Assembly: GCA_946122785.1 (NCBI GenBank)
Contig: CAMGYJ010000006.1
Coordinates: forward strand, 49,434,066-49,498,065
Length of the DNA: 64,000 nt
Reading direction: 5' to 3'
Origin: Linum tenue
Taxonomy: Eukaryota > Streptophyta > Magnoliopsida > Malpighiales > Linaceae
Shown here one piece after another: positions 34,628 to 47,003 of the stretch. The notes under the pieces were generated by a model. It saw only the letters and a list, made by a program, of their open reading frames with translations, searched no databases and was not told the origin of the DNA. A program made the position numbers and the translations under genes. Position 1 is the stretch's first letter. Every line of letters begins with the position of its first letter.

Positions 34628-36561
34628 CTAACCCAGCGGAATCCACAAAGCACGAGCCACACAACTATCAAAGAAAAGATGTTCCATAGTTTCAGGCGCG
34701 GCACAGCAAACCAGGCACCTAGGATGAACAACCACCTTCCTTTCAAGAAGAGCCTCCGTAGTGGGGAGAAAACGATGCAAAACTTGCCACAGGAACACTT
34801 TTAAGTTGGGCGGAATCTCCGAATTCCACACTCGCTTCCAACTGCTCCGGTCCATCCAGCTCACCATTGGTGCCCAACCGCCATTTTGGTGGTCCAGGCG
34901 AACTGCCAGGTGATAAGCTGATTTCGCAGAGAAAACCCTGTCTCCCATTGCATGCCAAACAAGTCTATCCTCCAAAGCCCTTCTAGGCAATGGAATACCA
35001 AGGATAGCTCTACAGACCTCGGGAGGAAACCACTCCCTAAGCTTATCTAGCAACCAACAACCCCTCGTCGGACAAATAAAATCAACCACCTTAAGGTCCA
35101 CCCCATCTAGAAGAATCCAAGGATTAAACGTGGGTGGATTAGGATGAAGCGAGGGAATCCAATTTTCCGTTAAAGCATCCACAGCTCTTCCATCCCCAAT
35201 CTGCCATCTAAGACCCTAGGTCAATAATTGCCTCCCATACAAGATACTCTGCCAACCCTAGGAATGGCCAGAACGAGGAGTCGCAGTAAGGAACGTTCCA
35301 CGAGGAAAATACTTCCCTTTGTACACTTGAGCGAGAAGGGACTGGGGATCAGTCAGAATACGCCAAGAAATCTTAGCAAGAAGCGCTTGGTTGAAGAATT
35401 CAAACCGACGAAAGCCCATCCCTCCCTCATGTCTACTCTGACACATCCTTCGCCACGACATCCTCCTAATACGAGAGTGGCCATCCTCCACACCCCACCA
35501 AAATCGCGCTACCCACCTATCCAGACTTCTATAAAGAGTAAGCGGTAATTTAAAGAAAGACATCACGTGCAGCGGAAGCGCAGAAGCAACAGACTTAATT
35601 AGAGTTTCCCTAGCTGTCGTAGACAAGGAACGCTGAGCCCAACCCTGAAGACGAGCTAGTAAACGTTCTTCCACAAAACGAAACGTCGCCATGTTAGACC
35701 GAGCAATGAGGGAGGGTAGTCCCAGATATTTATCATGGACAACAACAACCCCAACCCCCAAAATTTGGGCCAGAAATTCCTGATCCGGAGTCACAATATT
35801 ATTGCTAAAACAAACCACTGACGTATCCAAATTGACACGTTGCCCACTAATTTCCTCATATTCATTAAGCACTTCAATCAGATTCTCACACTGCTGAAGC
35901 GAACCACGTAAAAATAAATACGAGTCATCAGCAAAAAACAAGTGAAAGATCCGAGGTGCCCGGGTTCCACCTTCACACCCTCTGGCTTGCCTTCTTCAAT
36001 GGGCCGCTGGAGGAGAGCCGCAAATCCTTTCGTGCACAAAACAAACAAGAGCGGAGAGAGGGGATTCCCCTGCCGCAAAGCACGAATCGAACGAAGGAAA
36101 CCCGTCGGAGTCCCATTCATAAGAATGGAGAAGGAAGCCGAGCTAAGACACTCTCAAACCCAACCAATCCAGGTATGGCTGAAACCCAGTTTGGCTAGAA
36201 TCGCAAGCAGAAAGGACCATTCAACTCTATCATAGGCCTTTTCCATGTCAACCTTCAGAGCCATATAACCTTTCTTCCCCCGATTTTTGTTTTTCAAGTA
36301 GTGCATTAGCTCGTGCCTCAGAAGCACATTCTTCACTATCTAGCGTTCCCGGATAAAAGCATTATGGCCCTCCGAGACAATCTGAGGAAGGATAAGGTCC
36401 AACCTCTCAGTCATGATCTTAGTGATCACCTTATACACAAACTGGCATAGACTAATTGGCCGCAATTGACGGATGGTCTCCACATTATCAACTTTAGGGA
36501 TCAGGGTGAGACAAGTATGGTTAAAGCTGCGCAGGAGTCTATTAGTTTGAAAAAGGAGCAA
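34628..36561 (-). pseudogene. LINE-A copy 3 reverse transcriptase and zf-RVT
   Basis: Pieces on the minus strand: LPRPISLCQFVYKVITKIMTE type entry, ALKVDMEKAYDRVEWSFLL, MNGTPTGFLRSIRALRQGNPLSP (RQGDP with Asp to Asn), MFFADDSYLFLRG (intact FADD), KYLGLPSL, then zf-RVT SSWKRVWNSEIPPNLKVFLWQ ... CCAAPETMEHLFFDSC. Frameshifts near 35940 and 36150 and the stop at 35216 break it. It retains the RQGDP-region sequence that copy 2 has lost. Confidence 0.84.
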
Positions 36562-38233
36562 ACAGCCTCCACCACAGACTCACCCACAATATCCCAAAAA
36601 GACTTAAAAAACTTTCCCGTGAAGCCATCCGACCCAGGAGCCTGCTTAGAACCCAATGAGAAGACCGTACGTCTAACATCCCCCGAGAGGACCAGCGCGG
36701 TGAGCTGGCCCTCATATCAGGAATTTGAGATTCCGAAGTGAAAAGGTTCTGATAAAAATCTGTGTCCATCTCCGCGTTCCCCTTCTCCTCCTTAATCCAA
36801 TCCCCTTCCTCATTCCTCAGTCCCTCCACAAAATTCCTCTTCCGCCTGGCTCGAGTGACCTTATGAAAATAGGAAGTATTTTGATCACCCTTCATAACCA
36901 GCGAACCCTAGACTTCTGCTTCCAGTAGAGTTCTTCCGCTTCCCATTGCCGACTCAGCTCACCCTCCAGCACCCGTACTTCCTCTCAATTAATTGGAGAA
37001 ACCTGCTTTATGCGATCTATCTCAGTCTGGAGAGTTTTTATATTCCGTAGGGAATTAGTCGTTCTTGCTCTACTCCAATCATACAGTAAATGCCAAAGCT
37101 GTTTCAAATGGGTCCAGAGTTTAAACATTGGGGAACCCTCCACCTCTTCACGCTAGACATAGCCAACCATAGCCCTTACATGGGGATTATCTGCCCAACG
37201 CGCGTCAAATCGAAATAGAGGGCAACAGAGCCGGGGGTAGGACTTATTAGACAAAAGCAAGGCCCTATGATCAGACCCCTGGTCCGTAAAATGTTTGACA
37301 ATAGTCTCCGGGTACTGATCAATCCACGACTGAGAACAGAGGGCACGATCCAGCCTCTCACGAATACAGGCTTGGCCCATTCGTTTATTTGTCCACATGA
37401 ACTGGTAACCCTGGTACCTTGGGTCGTGAAGGCCCAGATCATGGATAAAAGAGTGAAGAGCAATCGATTGACTCACGGACCACGTGTTCCCCCATCTTTT
37501 TCACCTGCGTGCAGGGTTGAGTTATAATCGCCAATGACCACAAATGGAACTTTAATACCCTCACAAACCTGCCGAAGATTGGCGAGCTGGGATGCTCTTA
37601 GGGACTCGACACAACTCATGTAAACGCAAACCACCACGTACGAAAGATCACCTTCATTAATACGAGTACATATGGCAAAATCCGACTGAAAAAACACCGA
37701 AGCATCTACTTCTGGGGACCAAGCTACAACTACACCACCAGATGCTTTAATATCATCCACAAAATAACAATGGGAAATTTGAAAACCTAGTCCCCGCAAA
37801 GGACGGGAGACGACACGTCTACGGGATCGAGTTTCCGAAAAGAAAAAAAGATCCGGCTTATTCGACCGCACCAGACCTACATCAGTTTGGAATGTGAGGG
37901 AGGGTCCAATTCCTCTCACATTCCACGCCAAAATCTTCATTTATCTCCCTGGGGCCATTTCCGGCTGGCTTCCTCCACCGATTTCAACGCTTCGTCCTCG
38001 ACTTCTTCCACAAACGGCTTCTTCACTGCGGGGTTTTCTTCAACTTCACCCGTAATATCCTCCCAAGAACGCTTCCGCCCTCCCATCCCCATCACCGGAG
38101 TATTCGAGCCATATTCGTCAATCTGAGCAGATATCTCGATCGCATTAGCCAGCTCACCCTCTCCACCAACCCCATCAACAACCTCATTTCCAGCTTCAAA
38201 GGCTTGGACCACCTGTCTAACCCGCCCGGACAA
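36542..38233 (-). pseudogene. LINE-A copy 3 endonuclease, linker and ORF1 tail
   Basis: ORF2 starts MKILAWNVRGIG at 37940 and stays open for 155 codons through FVVIGDYNSTLHAGEKDGG. After a frameshift come MSQSIALHSFIHDLGL ... ERLDRALCSQSW ... SDHRALLLSNKSY and the linker GDQNTSYFHKVTRARRKRNFVEG. The ORF1 tail (37937-38233) matches copy 2 almost residue for residue. A ~50-bp deletion near 36710 removes part of the RT entry. Confidence 0.84.
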
Positions 38234-38333
38234 GATTGGTTGGTGGGTCGATTCGGACGAACGAGGACCCCGAGACCGGATCTCAAACTGATCCGCAACT
38301 CCATCAGATAGAGTGGCATCAGAGGTGTTCTAC

Positions 38334-39815
38334 AATTAATTTCAAATAGTGTTTTACACTTGATATCTTTTGGAAATTGTTTAGATATTTTCAAAATAAG
38401 CTATCATAGAGGATCATCATGTACGTTCTTTAAACATCAAGACCCAAAACAACAAGCAAGGAACTCACTTGGAGTAGCACAAAAATAATTGGTGTTCCAA
38501 TGTGGCGATCATAAGCCATTTTTTAGGTTTATTTTTTCAAACTGGGAGAACGGTGAGTTTCGCTTCTAATGATCAGAAAAATTCTCCTTGACTCCAATCA
38601 AAGACAATGATAAGATTCGATTGGTAGAGGTTTTCTTATGGGTGCATGCTTTAAATTTATAGGTCGAAGCGCACTCTCTAGTCAATCCTAACAAGGCCAA
38701 GTATAACCAAGTTAGTAATTTTGTAAATTGGTTCGATCGTATTCCAAGGGTCACTATTTCCTAGGATACTTAGGCTCCATCATCATCTAAAAACAATGAA
38801 ATCAATTAGATAAACACATTCATTCATAAAAACCCTAAAATATCCATACATTACATAATAGCCATATAATTACGATTTTAGGATTTAAACCCATAGTACA
38901 TTGGGTGATCAACCTATGTAGGGGAGAAGGAAAGACATACAAAGAGCAAAATTACAAGAAAAACTGAACAAAGTAAAGGGCCGCAAGACATCCTCAAGAA
39001 GATCTCGACTAACCTTATGAGCCACCTACCCGTCCCTCACTCGTGGAATCACCAACTGAGAAGCCTCATGAATATTCACAAACAAACACCAATTCACGAC
39101 AGAAATAAACGACACCAAATTAATGCGGTATCCCTGGCGTTTTGAAGGTCAGGACTAATCCACGACACAAAGCGTTCTTCTGCTCTTATTCAGCTCAAAG
39201 GCTGCCGATCCTCTATCACACCATATATATACAATCAACAACCCTAATCTATCCCATGTCATCAATCATATGCGGGCTAGGGTAAGTCTGCATTACCATG
39301 CAAGACTCACGTGGGCTCACTATGGTTCAAGTCCACTAAACATAATGATAGATACAAAATACATGGGCTGCTTAATAATGATCGTCTAACATGAATAGGG
39401 GCCAACTTGCGTAAATATTAATAACCAACTTTGATCTTTTAGGAACCAATTTGTTTGGCTGCAAAAATCCGTTTTTCTCTTTGTAGTTGTTGGGATAATT
39501 TTAATCGGTGATGTTAATAATCCTGGTTAAGAAACACTGAAATATATTGGGTTGGTAAGAAGAAGCTAAGTCGGACAAAGAAAAACAAAAAATGATCCCA
39601 ACGAAAAAGAAATTAAGAATTTTATTAGGAAAGGAATTGTTCATCCACGTTGCGTACAGTTATTGATAAACACATATATATATTATTAATAGTCTGGATC
39701 GGATATAACAATTAATTGCACATAGATTAACAATCACGTTGTTTTAATTTCATTTACACACACTAGCTTATTGATAAACACACATATGAATGTGGTAATG
39801 GAGAATTGGGGGGGT
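38334..39815. other. AP3 3' flank, no gene; contains empty LINE-B site
   Basis: Nearly identical to 22128-23552. The continuous AAAATACATGGGCTGC at about 39351-39367 is a second LINE-B target without the element. A ~57-bp stretch near 39630-39688 is absent from the AP2 flank. No coding region. Confidence 0.7.
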
Positions 39816-40820
39816 TTAGGTGTTTGTGCAATCTGTAGGCTTGAAAGATAGAGTTTGCTTTGGAAGGTCATATCCAATGAGAAAGTTTTGTTGAGCAACG
39901 TTTCCATAGATGCTGAGTTGGTCGTTGGCGTAGAAAGCCAAACAAACCACTTTATCGTTGACCTGGATGAAAATGTTGTCGGAAGTGAGCACCACATCGG
40001 CTCCCTTGAAATGCGCAGTGACGGGAGGAAGTTTGAGACTGGAGTCTGGCACGTAGCAGAGGCTGAAAAAGCCTTCGGGGTCGCTGGTTTTGGTGCCGCC
40101 GGTGACCTGAGTCTCGACGGCATCAGAGAGCTGGGAGAAGAAATCAGTAGGCACAAGGGTCAAAGTCGTCCCTGAATCAATGATAATGTTGCCAGAGCCT
40201 CCAATGGAGGAGCCTTGGAAGGCAATCTTTTTGCTCCCAACGCTAACGGCTTCAAGTTGAAGGAAGTAAAATGTGGGTTGGGATGGATCCGAAATCAAGG
40301 GGGTGGAAAGGACACCATTTCCTGAAACCACGGCGTTGGTGCCGAAGTTCATCGTACTGGTCGGCTTGGCAGCTGCGTACGGGACCATGCAGTAGGAGAA
40401 TTTCCCGCCAATGGATGAACCGAGTTGGCTGACAAGGGATGCAGGTCCTCCTCCAAGACCAACGATGCCAGAGCCTTTGGGGCTAAATGTTCCTGCATTG
40501 TCATGCCCGCAGCCAATCACAGTTTTCGGAAGGGCCACAGGGTTGCCAGTCTTGGACTCCAAAGTCAGTGTTTCAGCTGCTACATCTCCTTGGGTGTGAG
40601 ATTGGTCCCCATAACTCACCTGGTACTCGCAAACACTGCCGTCGGAGGAGCAAGAGCTTCCTTCACTCTGGAGCGAATTACAAGCGTTGGATGAACATGA
40701 CACTGTTCTATAACTGCTCGACGACTTGGGGTCAAATAAGCGTTTCGGCCCGGCCAGGTTCCGGCCGCCGGAAGTTTTCGGCCCACCCGGTTCGTTGCAA
40801 ATCGTCGGAAAAATTCGATT

Positions 40821-40900
40821 TTAGGAGTTGAATTTAGCGTTTAGGAGTTGAATTTAGAGTTTAGGAGTTGAATTTAGCGGTTAAGAGTTGAAATTAGCGT
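40821..40900. repeat. 20-bp tandem repeat in MULE-1 left end, 4 units
   Basis: Four head-to-tail 20-mers of the type TTAGGAGTTGAATTTAGCGT, exact 20-bp period, with 1-3 changes per unit. The fragment at 48680-48779 has five units. Confidence 0.9.
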
Positions 40901-40947
40901 TTAGGTTCACAAGAATATTAATGTGTTATATTGTAATTGGAGGAAAA

Positions 40948-43787
40948 ATGTCAGAGTGGTTCCCGGCCGATCATGATTACACAGCAGAATTTGAGAATGG
41001 GATCCATTATGCAAGTGTGGAGTTAGCTGAGTTAGCTGCAAAAGCAATCGCTCAAGAGTGTGGGTTCTTTATTGTTAGAGGAGCATGGATACCGAATACT
41101 GCTGGACTACATCCTGTTACTGCCCTCTGTATGTATTGCGACAGAAGCAGTAGGATCGGTAAGTCTTGTAAACCAGACCCTACGAAGGAGACGCGTGGGA
41201 ATATTAGTTCGAAGGGTACTGGTTGCCAGTTTCAGATATGTATTAAGGAAGTATGGCAAAAGGATGGTCCAAACACATGGGTCCTAGTGGGAGTGACAAG
41301 TCGTGAAACCGGAGCTAATAGAGGGGTTCACAACCATGAAAAGGTGTTGTATCCAGAACATCACCGACACAACAAACAGTTTAGTGAGGCTGAAAAAGAG
41401 AGGTTAAGATTAATGAGGAAGGCGGGGGTGAGACCAAATCAGCAGAAGACGACACTCAATACTGAAGGGGGTGTGAGTCATGATATCAAACAGATGTACA
41501 ACATAAATTACAAGAACAGATTGGATGAGATGGGTGAAATGGATGCGATATAGTTTGCGCTTCATGGAGCTGACCAACGTGGGTACCATATCTGTTTGCA
41601 AAAGGACTCTAATAATGTGCTCACTAATCTGTTTTTTGCGCACCCGACGTCCATTCAGATGTTGCATGCATGGCCGTACGTCATCATCATTGACTCGACC
41701 TACAAGACGAATAGGTATGGCTGGCCATGGGTTGAGATTATTGGGGTTACTCCAGTCAAGAAGAATTTCAACATTGCATGTGCAATTATTAAGCAGGAAA
41801 CAAAGGAAACATATGAGTGGGTGCTGAGATGTATTAAAGGGTTGCTCGGTGATACGGTTCCGAATGTCATTGTGATAGACAAAGAAGGTGGTCTGCTTGC
41901 TTCTATGCCCCTGGTCTTCCCTCTCCCACATACTGTCCACCTACTATGTTTATGGCACGTCAACAACTGTGTGAAGCAAAAGTTTGAGCAATTACTGGGT
42001 GGAATTTCAAAAAGAGAGGTAGCAGAAGCGGTATGGAAGAAATATTTCAACAAAGCTGCATGGAGTTGGACTTAGGAGGGTTTTCTTCAAAAGATTAATT
42101 AGTTTGAGAGGGTCTGGACACAGAAGAACATAAAAATGGTTGACTACGTGCGAGGTGAGTGGTTGCCTTGTCAGACAATGTGGGCAAAGTGCTACACGAA
42201 CCATGTGTTTCATCTTGGTAACACGAGCTCGAATAGAGTTGAGTCATCTCACTCTTCATTCAAGAGTTTCCTTGTGTTTGGTAGAGGAGCGATTGACACT
42301 TGTTTTGCGAAGAACCACAACTACATGGAACATCAGTTTCTAGAAGTGGTGAATGAGCTGCACAAGTCACTTAACCGCAATCTGAGTAGGGCAATTGAGC
42401 CTCCGTGCACGTTTTTGAGGAAGGTCGTTGGTTGTGAGGCAATCAAACTGATGTTAGATGGAGCGGCGGAGTTGAAGGACCGTTGTTCGTGTCATTTTCA
42501 GATGACACATGGGCTCAAGTGTGCTTGCCAGGTTGTTCAAGCTAAGGAAGAAGGACGTCAATTCTATGCTCAAGAGTTGCATGCATTTTGGCGGACTTTG
42601 GATTATAAGAACCCCCCACGTCAACAACAAGTCAATGATGAAATTGAGCTTCAACGAGAACACTTTAGGCGTCTTACTGTTGAGGTGGAAGAAAGAGGTC
42701 CTGAAGCAGTGAGACAAGCAAGAGATGCCCTATTCTATGGGCTTCACCCAGCAGAGGACAATGTGAGGGAACCGGAAGTGAATGAGAATCCGAGAGGACG
42801 GCCTCGAACAAGCACCAGTCGCATTCGTTCATATTATGAGCGGTCTCGTTCGAGGAGTACTGCGCCTGGTTCGAGTGGAGGCAGGGGGCGATCGAGTGGA
42901 GGCAGATCCCGATCAAGGGGAGGCAGATCCCGATCTCGAGTGGAGGTGAATCCGACGAGCATGATACAGGTGAGTAATTGGTTAAATATTGTAGTCCATC
43001 TAGTAGTAATTGGTTTATGTTTGTAAATTTTGTCCAAGTAATTTTGACTGTTTGGTATATTTTTGTAGATTACTCATCCCAGAGCCCCCCAGGGCAATAT
43101 TCTTACCCTTACATCGATGAGCTTTTTTCAGAGTTTGTTCGACCTTTGTTGGTAGGCGATTTCAACCCTAGTCCAGACGGCCATTGTGGTTTTAGGGCAC
43201 TTTCTCATTGTATTTATGGGGATGATAGTCACTATCTGCTCATGAGATCAACGATTGTCCAAGAAATCCAACAACATTTCTGGAAGTACGAGAAGTTGTA
43301 TAATGGTGGTCCACTAGCTCACATTGACCGCATCAATTGGCTCGAGGCGGGTTCCGCACCAATGGGGCGATGGATGGATTCTGAGGACTTGTTCGTGTTT
43401 GCCACCATCTACAACATCGCAGTCATGGTCTTCACATACCAGGTGTTTGATGTCAATAATGCAAACCGTCCACTACCCAACCGCTACGATGATGCCTATA
43501 CTGTATTGCCTATTGATGCGGACCCAGGTACTTTGCCACCAACCATGTTCTTATCACTGCACTATGTGAACAACCACTACATTCGATTGTACTTCAACCA
43601 GGATCAGTTTCCCATACCCCCTTTGCATCCACTTTGGCATGGGCTAGCAAGTCCTAATGTGGCGGGATGGGAAGCTATTCTCGAGGTTGGACAAAATTTG
43701 TTTGCGAGTCTTGGTGGTCGACAGCGAGCCAGGCAGAGAGACCCCCGAAGAGCTAGGGGAAGGGGTAGGGGTAGGAGCAATGCATAG
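40948..43787 (+). pseudogene. MULE-1 transposase with C-terminal OTU protease domain
   Basis: One continuous frame from ATG 40948 to 42973, an intron 42974-43068 (GT...AG), then exon 43069-43787. Domains: FAR1-like DNA-binding region (about residues 1-190); MULE DDE core with Asp in IIIDSTYKTN (41692), Asp in VIVIDKEGG (41878), LLCLWH, and Glu in NRVESSHSS (42241); a SWIM-like CSC...GLKCAC zinc motif (42487-42535); an Arg/Ser-rich linker (about 42785-42950); and an OTU-type cysteine protease with Cys in DGHCGFRAL (43185) and His in NNHYIRL (43575). Three in-frame stops at 41551, 42073 and 42100 are all TAG; otherwise open. FAR1-like MULE transposases with OTU tails are known in plant genomes; here the domains are assigned from motifs. 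As written it cannot make full-length protein without readthrough. Confidence 0.85.
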
Positions 43788-43894
43788 TGTTGCGATGCTC
43801 TATTTATATGTTGTTGTTTTTCTAGTTGTATTTTAAATGGCTCTAGTGTCATTATGAACTTATGGATTTCATTATCTACCCTCGATGTTTTAAT

Positions 43895-44080
43895 CATGAG
43901 TGTGCAAACATCCGATCCAAACATAAGTAGTCAAACATCCGATCTAAACATAAACATGGAAACATGCAGTCTAAACATAAACATCTGATCCAAACATACA
44001 TAAGTAGTCAAACATCCGATCTAAACATAAACATGCAACATGCAGTCTAAACATAAACATCCGATCTAAACATCAAAACA
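43895..44080. repeat. Minisatellite between the two MULE-1 genes
   Basis: Repeats of AAACATCCGATCTAAACATA and AACATGCAGTCTAAACATA (about 8 units, 18-25 bp). It lies between the convergent 3' ends of the transposase-OTU and PMD genes, so it may lie in both 3' UTRs. Confidence 0.8.
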
Positions 44081-44088
44081 ACTAAAAA

Positions 44089-46099
44089 TCAGGGAGGGGG
44101 GAGTCCCTGGGAGGCCCAGTACTCAGTCCACACATCCTGCACTCCGTGCAGTGCCCTGTAGGCTCGTCGAGAATGCTCAAGAAACTCCTCCTCGGTCCCT
44201 GCTGCTGCTCGAACTGCAGGTGCAAACGTGTACAAAAGGTCTCGACCATGCTGCACAAAAAAAAAACAATAACAATTGTTAGTTTCACGCTAAGTATATT
44301 TATAATAGAGTAACGGTCTAGTGGTCAAATCTTACCGCTGCGGAGTCAACTAGTCGATCTGCATCTCCATCATCCTGTAGGACTCTACAATGAGAGTGCG
44401 CCTCGAACCAGTCAAGATAGTCGACCGTAGTCTCATATGGATACCTCCTCCAGGGTTGAGAGTACATGTCTATATGAACCATGTGGAATAGCAGAGCATC
44501 CCATGCAGCATCAAAACTCTCAGGAATCCGAATGACATATCCACCAGGTGCCTCTGGTCGGTCTGTTCGCTGAGGACGCGAAGGGGGAGGCGGTACCATC
44601 TGTCGGTATCCAAACTGTCGGAGGCAACGGGCTGGATCATAGAACTCGCCTATATCAGCGAACCGAATCACTCCAGTGTACAAAGAGCGACGCACTGCCT
44701 GATGAGGCCTCTGATGGAAAGGTGTCCAACACACATCAGAAGGGGTCAAGCTGTCAAGAGCTCGACGGTAGAACGCCAACCTCACACTGGGATCAGCCAC
44801 AGAACCAGTCGCCGGCTGCCCAATCCATCGTGAAGCCCAAGCCTCATCAGGTCCAACGACAGGTGGCTCAAAGTGAGATGGCCTGAAACCCGGAAAGTAC
44901 TCGTAGATCCAACACTGCAGAAGTGTGAGACAACCAGCCACCCCCCTGGCACCAGCACGAGACGCCTGACCAAGGCATCTATACAACCAAGCAAGTGTAC
45001 CGGACGCCCAACTGTACTGATCTATCTCCTCCAACTCGTCCAAAAATAGGTTCACCACCGGCCGAACCCTGTCTCTACTCTTGTCCACAAACAAAGTGGA
45101 CCCCAACATCAACAACAAGTACGACTACGCCTCTATCACATGTGTCCCGTTCACCTGCAAGTATCTGGACGCCACCTCCGCAAGAAAACCACCCTTCTCG
45201 TACCACTTACCCTTACTACCAAATCCAGGGGCCTCCGAACGACCACTCAACTGCTCCGAGTTCATCCCAAGAAGCGCACACAAACCCACCTCCGGATGGT
45301 CAAGCTGCGCAGAAGTCCTACTCATCAGTCGTCCCTCAACAGGAATCTGCAGTAAGTACTGAACATCGTGGAGGAGGATTTTCATCTCTCCAAAAGGCAA
45401 GTGGAAGGTGTTCGTGTCTGGCTGCCACCTCTCCACAAAAGCTGAGATCAAAGCCTCGTCAATCGCTATCCTGCGGAACATAGAGTAGATCAGGTGCTGG
45501 AGACCTGACTGCTGAACCAGATCCTCCGCCTCAACATGAGTAAACACGTAGCTCCCAAGATAATCAACCGCCCCTATACGGGTGTAGCAACTGATGACCC
45601 CTCGATCTCCAAGCCCCGTCCAAAGTGCGTAGGAAGCGTGGCCACGGAAGCTCCTAATGAGGCTAGGATCCGTAGGTCCACCAGGACACTCACCAACAAG
45701 CTCCCACGGTGGAGGACCACTCGAACGTCCTCCCCTACTCCGTCCAGTCCCCGAGCTCTCTGTCTCCTCACGAGCAGGTGGTACGAATCGCCCAGCTCGG
45801 TCCCTATACATAGCAGGACGTGATGTTGCCGTACGATCCTGCACTCGTCCATGTCCACGCGTAGGTGGAGGGACCTCGATATCCTCATCATTATCGTCCT
45901 CATCAAACTCAACCGAGACCACTCTCGATGCAGCACCTTGGTTCCCCCCATGGGAGCCAGACGCCCCTAATGACAAACGAGCAACTACAGTAGGAGCCTG
46001 TGACTGATTTACAACCCTAAGTGATCTCTTCCTTCGTGTTGATGCATCAACAACCCTACCATCGAATCGATGCAACTCATTCCCACCCGCATCATCCAT
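44089..46099 (-). pseudogene. Plant mobile domain (MAIN/MAIL-like) gene in MULE-1
   Basis: Exon 1 46099-44336, intron 44335-44251 (GT...AG), exon 2 44250-44089. It starts at a true ATG (MDDAGGNELHRFDGR). An acidic/Arg-rich N-part is followed by the plant mobile domain: PSLIRSFRGHASYALWTG, RWQPDTNTFHLPFGEMKILL, DVQYLLQIPVEGR, YLLLMLGSTLFVDKSRDRV, YRCLGQASRAGARGVAGCL and CWIYEYFPGFRP. Exon 2 encodes HGRDLLYTFAP ... EYWASQGLPPP. One in-frame TAG at 45125-45127, just before SYLLLMLGS, is the only lesion seen. PMD proteins occur in host genes (MAIN, MAIL1, needed for transposon silencing and meristem maintenance) and within transposons. Its position, convergent with the transposase and inside the target-site repeats, makes it element cargo. 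Function here is unknown. Confidence 0.85.
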
Positions 46100-46119
46100 A
46101 TCTTATCTACATATTTACA

Positions 46120-46470
46120 CAATATCATACTTAGATGCGCACTAATTAATTAAATTTCTATTAACTAATGTACTATTAACATTAATTGTTAATTAATCAC
46201 AAATTAATTAATATCATACTTAGATGCGCACTAATTAATTAAATTTCTATTAACTAATATACTATTAACTAATATACTATTAACATTAATTGTTAATTAA
46301 TCACTATCATACTTAGATGCGCACTAATTAATTAAATTTCTATTAACTAATGTACTATTAACATTAATTGTTAATTAATCACTAATTAATTAATTTACTA
46401 TTAACTAATGTACTATTAACATTAATTGTTAAATCAATTCTTAATTAATTTATTTTCTATTAACTAATCT
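46120..46470. repeat. ~90-bp AT-rich tandem repeat upstream of PMD gene
   Basis: ATCATACTTAGATGCGCAC recurs at about 46124, 46213 and 46306, each followed by TAATTAATTAAATTTCTATT. Three full units and part of a fourth lie in the presumed promoter of the PMD gene. Confidence 0.85.
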
Positions 46471-46599
46471 AAGTAATTAAAGATTCATACGCCTATTACA
46501 AAAAAAAACATTTATACACCAACTTAAAAAATATTAAGAATAATTTCTAATAACTAATTAAGTAACTTTTATTGACTAATTAATTAACATATTAATTTA

Positions 46600-47003
46600 A
46601 ATTAAATAAAAAAACTCGCCGGGCCGAAAAAAAATTGCGCGCCGGGCCGAAAAACTCTTGCGGCCGGAACGCCGCGGGGCCGAAATAATTTTTCGGCTGG
46701 GCGTCGCGCCGGCCGAAAATTTTTTTCGGCCCGGCCACGTTCCGGCCGCAAATTTTTTTCGGCCCACCGTGTTTTTCGCCGGAAAACTGAAAAACTTGCC
46801 GGAAAAAGTAAACTTACTTGTTTTCCGACGATTGAGGACGACGGGAGGTTGGCCGGCGACGGAGGAACGGTGCCGGCGACGGAGGCACTGGGCTCGTCGA
46901 CAAAAGTGTTTTTGTTGGAATGAGTCAAATGTTATGGTATTCGAATTTATAGGAAGGGAAGGAAGGGACTTTTTTTTTTTGTTGGCGGCAAATAGCCGTT
47001 CAC
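46600..47003. mobile_element. GC-rich right end of MULE-1
   Basis: Repeated GGGCCGAAAAA and CGGCCCGGCCACG-type blocks, then a less GC-rich end ...AAATAGCCGTTCAC against the AP3 target repeat. Several blocks are in the same orientation as those at the left end rather than inverted. No gene. Confidence 0.75.

Larger units (their letters stand above)
34447..38333 (-). mobile_element. LINE-A copy 3
   Basis: Minus-strand LINE-A lacking the RNase H domain and 3' tail. It is about 16.2 kb to the right of copy 2 and nearly identical to it outside small deletions. It shares the nonsense TAG at 35216-35218 and the same ORF1 truncation point. Confidence 0.88.
40741..47003. mobile_element. MULE-1: Mutator-like element with OTU-fused transposase and plant-mobile-domain gene
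   Basis: A 6263-bp insertion in AP3 flanked by 8-bp repeats CAAATAAG (40733-40740, 47004-47011); AP2 has one copy of this octamer. The left end is GC-rich (CGGCCCGGCCAGG), then a 20-bp tandem repeat. Genes: transposase-OTU on plus, PMD gene on minus, convergent. The right end again has CGGCCCGGCCACG-type motifs. No clear terminal inverted repeat, so it may be a non-TIR MULE. A partial second copy is at 48447-49027. Confidence 0.88.

Noticed and set aside
40948..42973. Host FAR1/FHY3 light-signalling gene
   Set aside because: It sits between transposon target repeats, beside element-specific subterminal repeats, and carries an OTU tail; it is a MULE transposase.
44318..45118. Independent aminotransferase-like gene
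   Set aside because: It is the second half of the PMD gene, separated from the first only by one TAG; the aminotransferase label is a legacy name for this domain.
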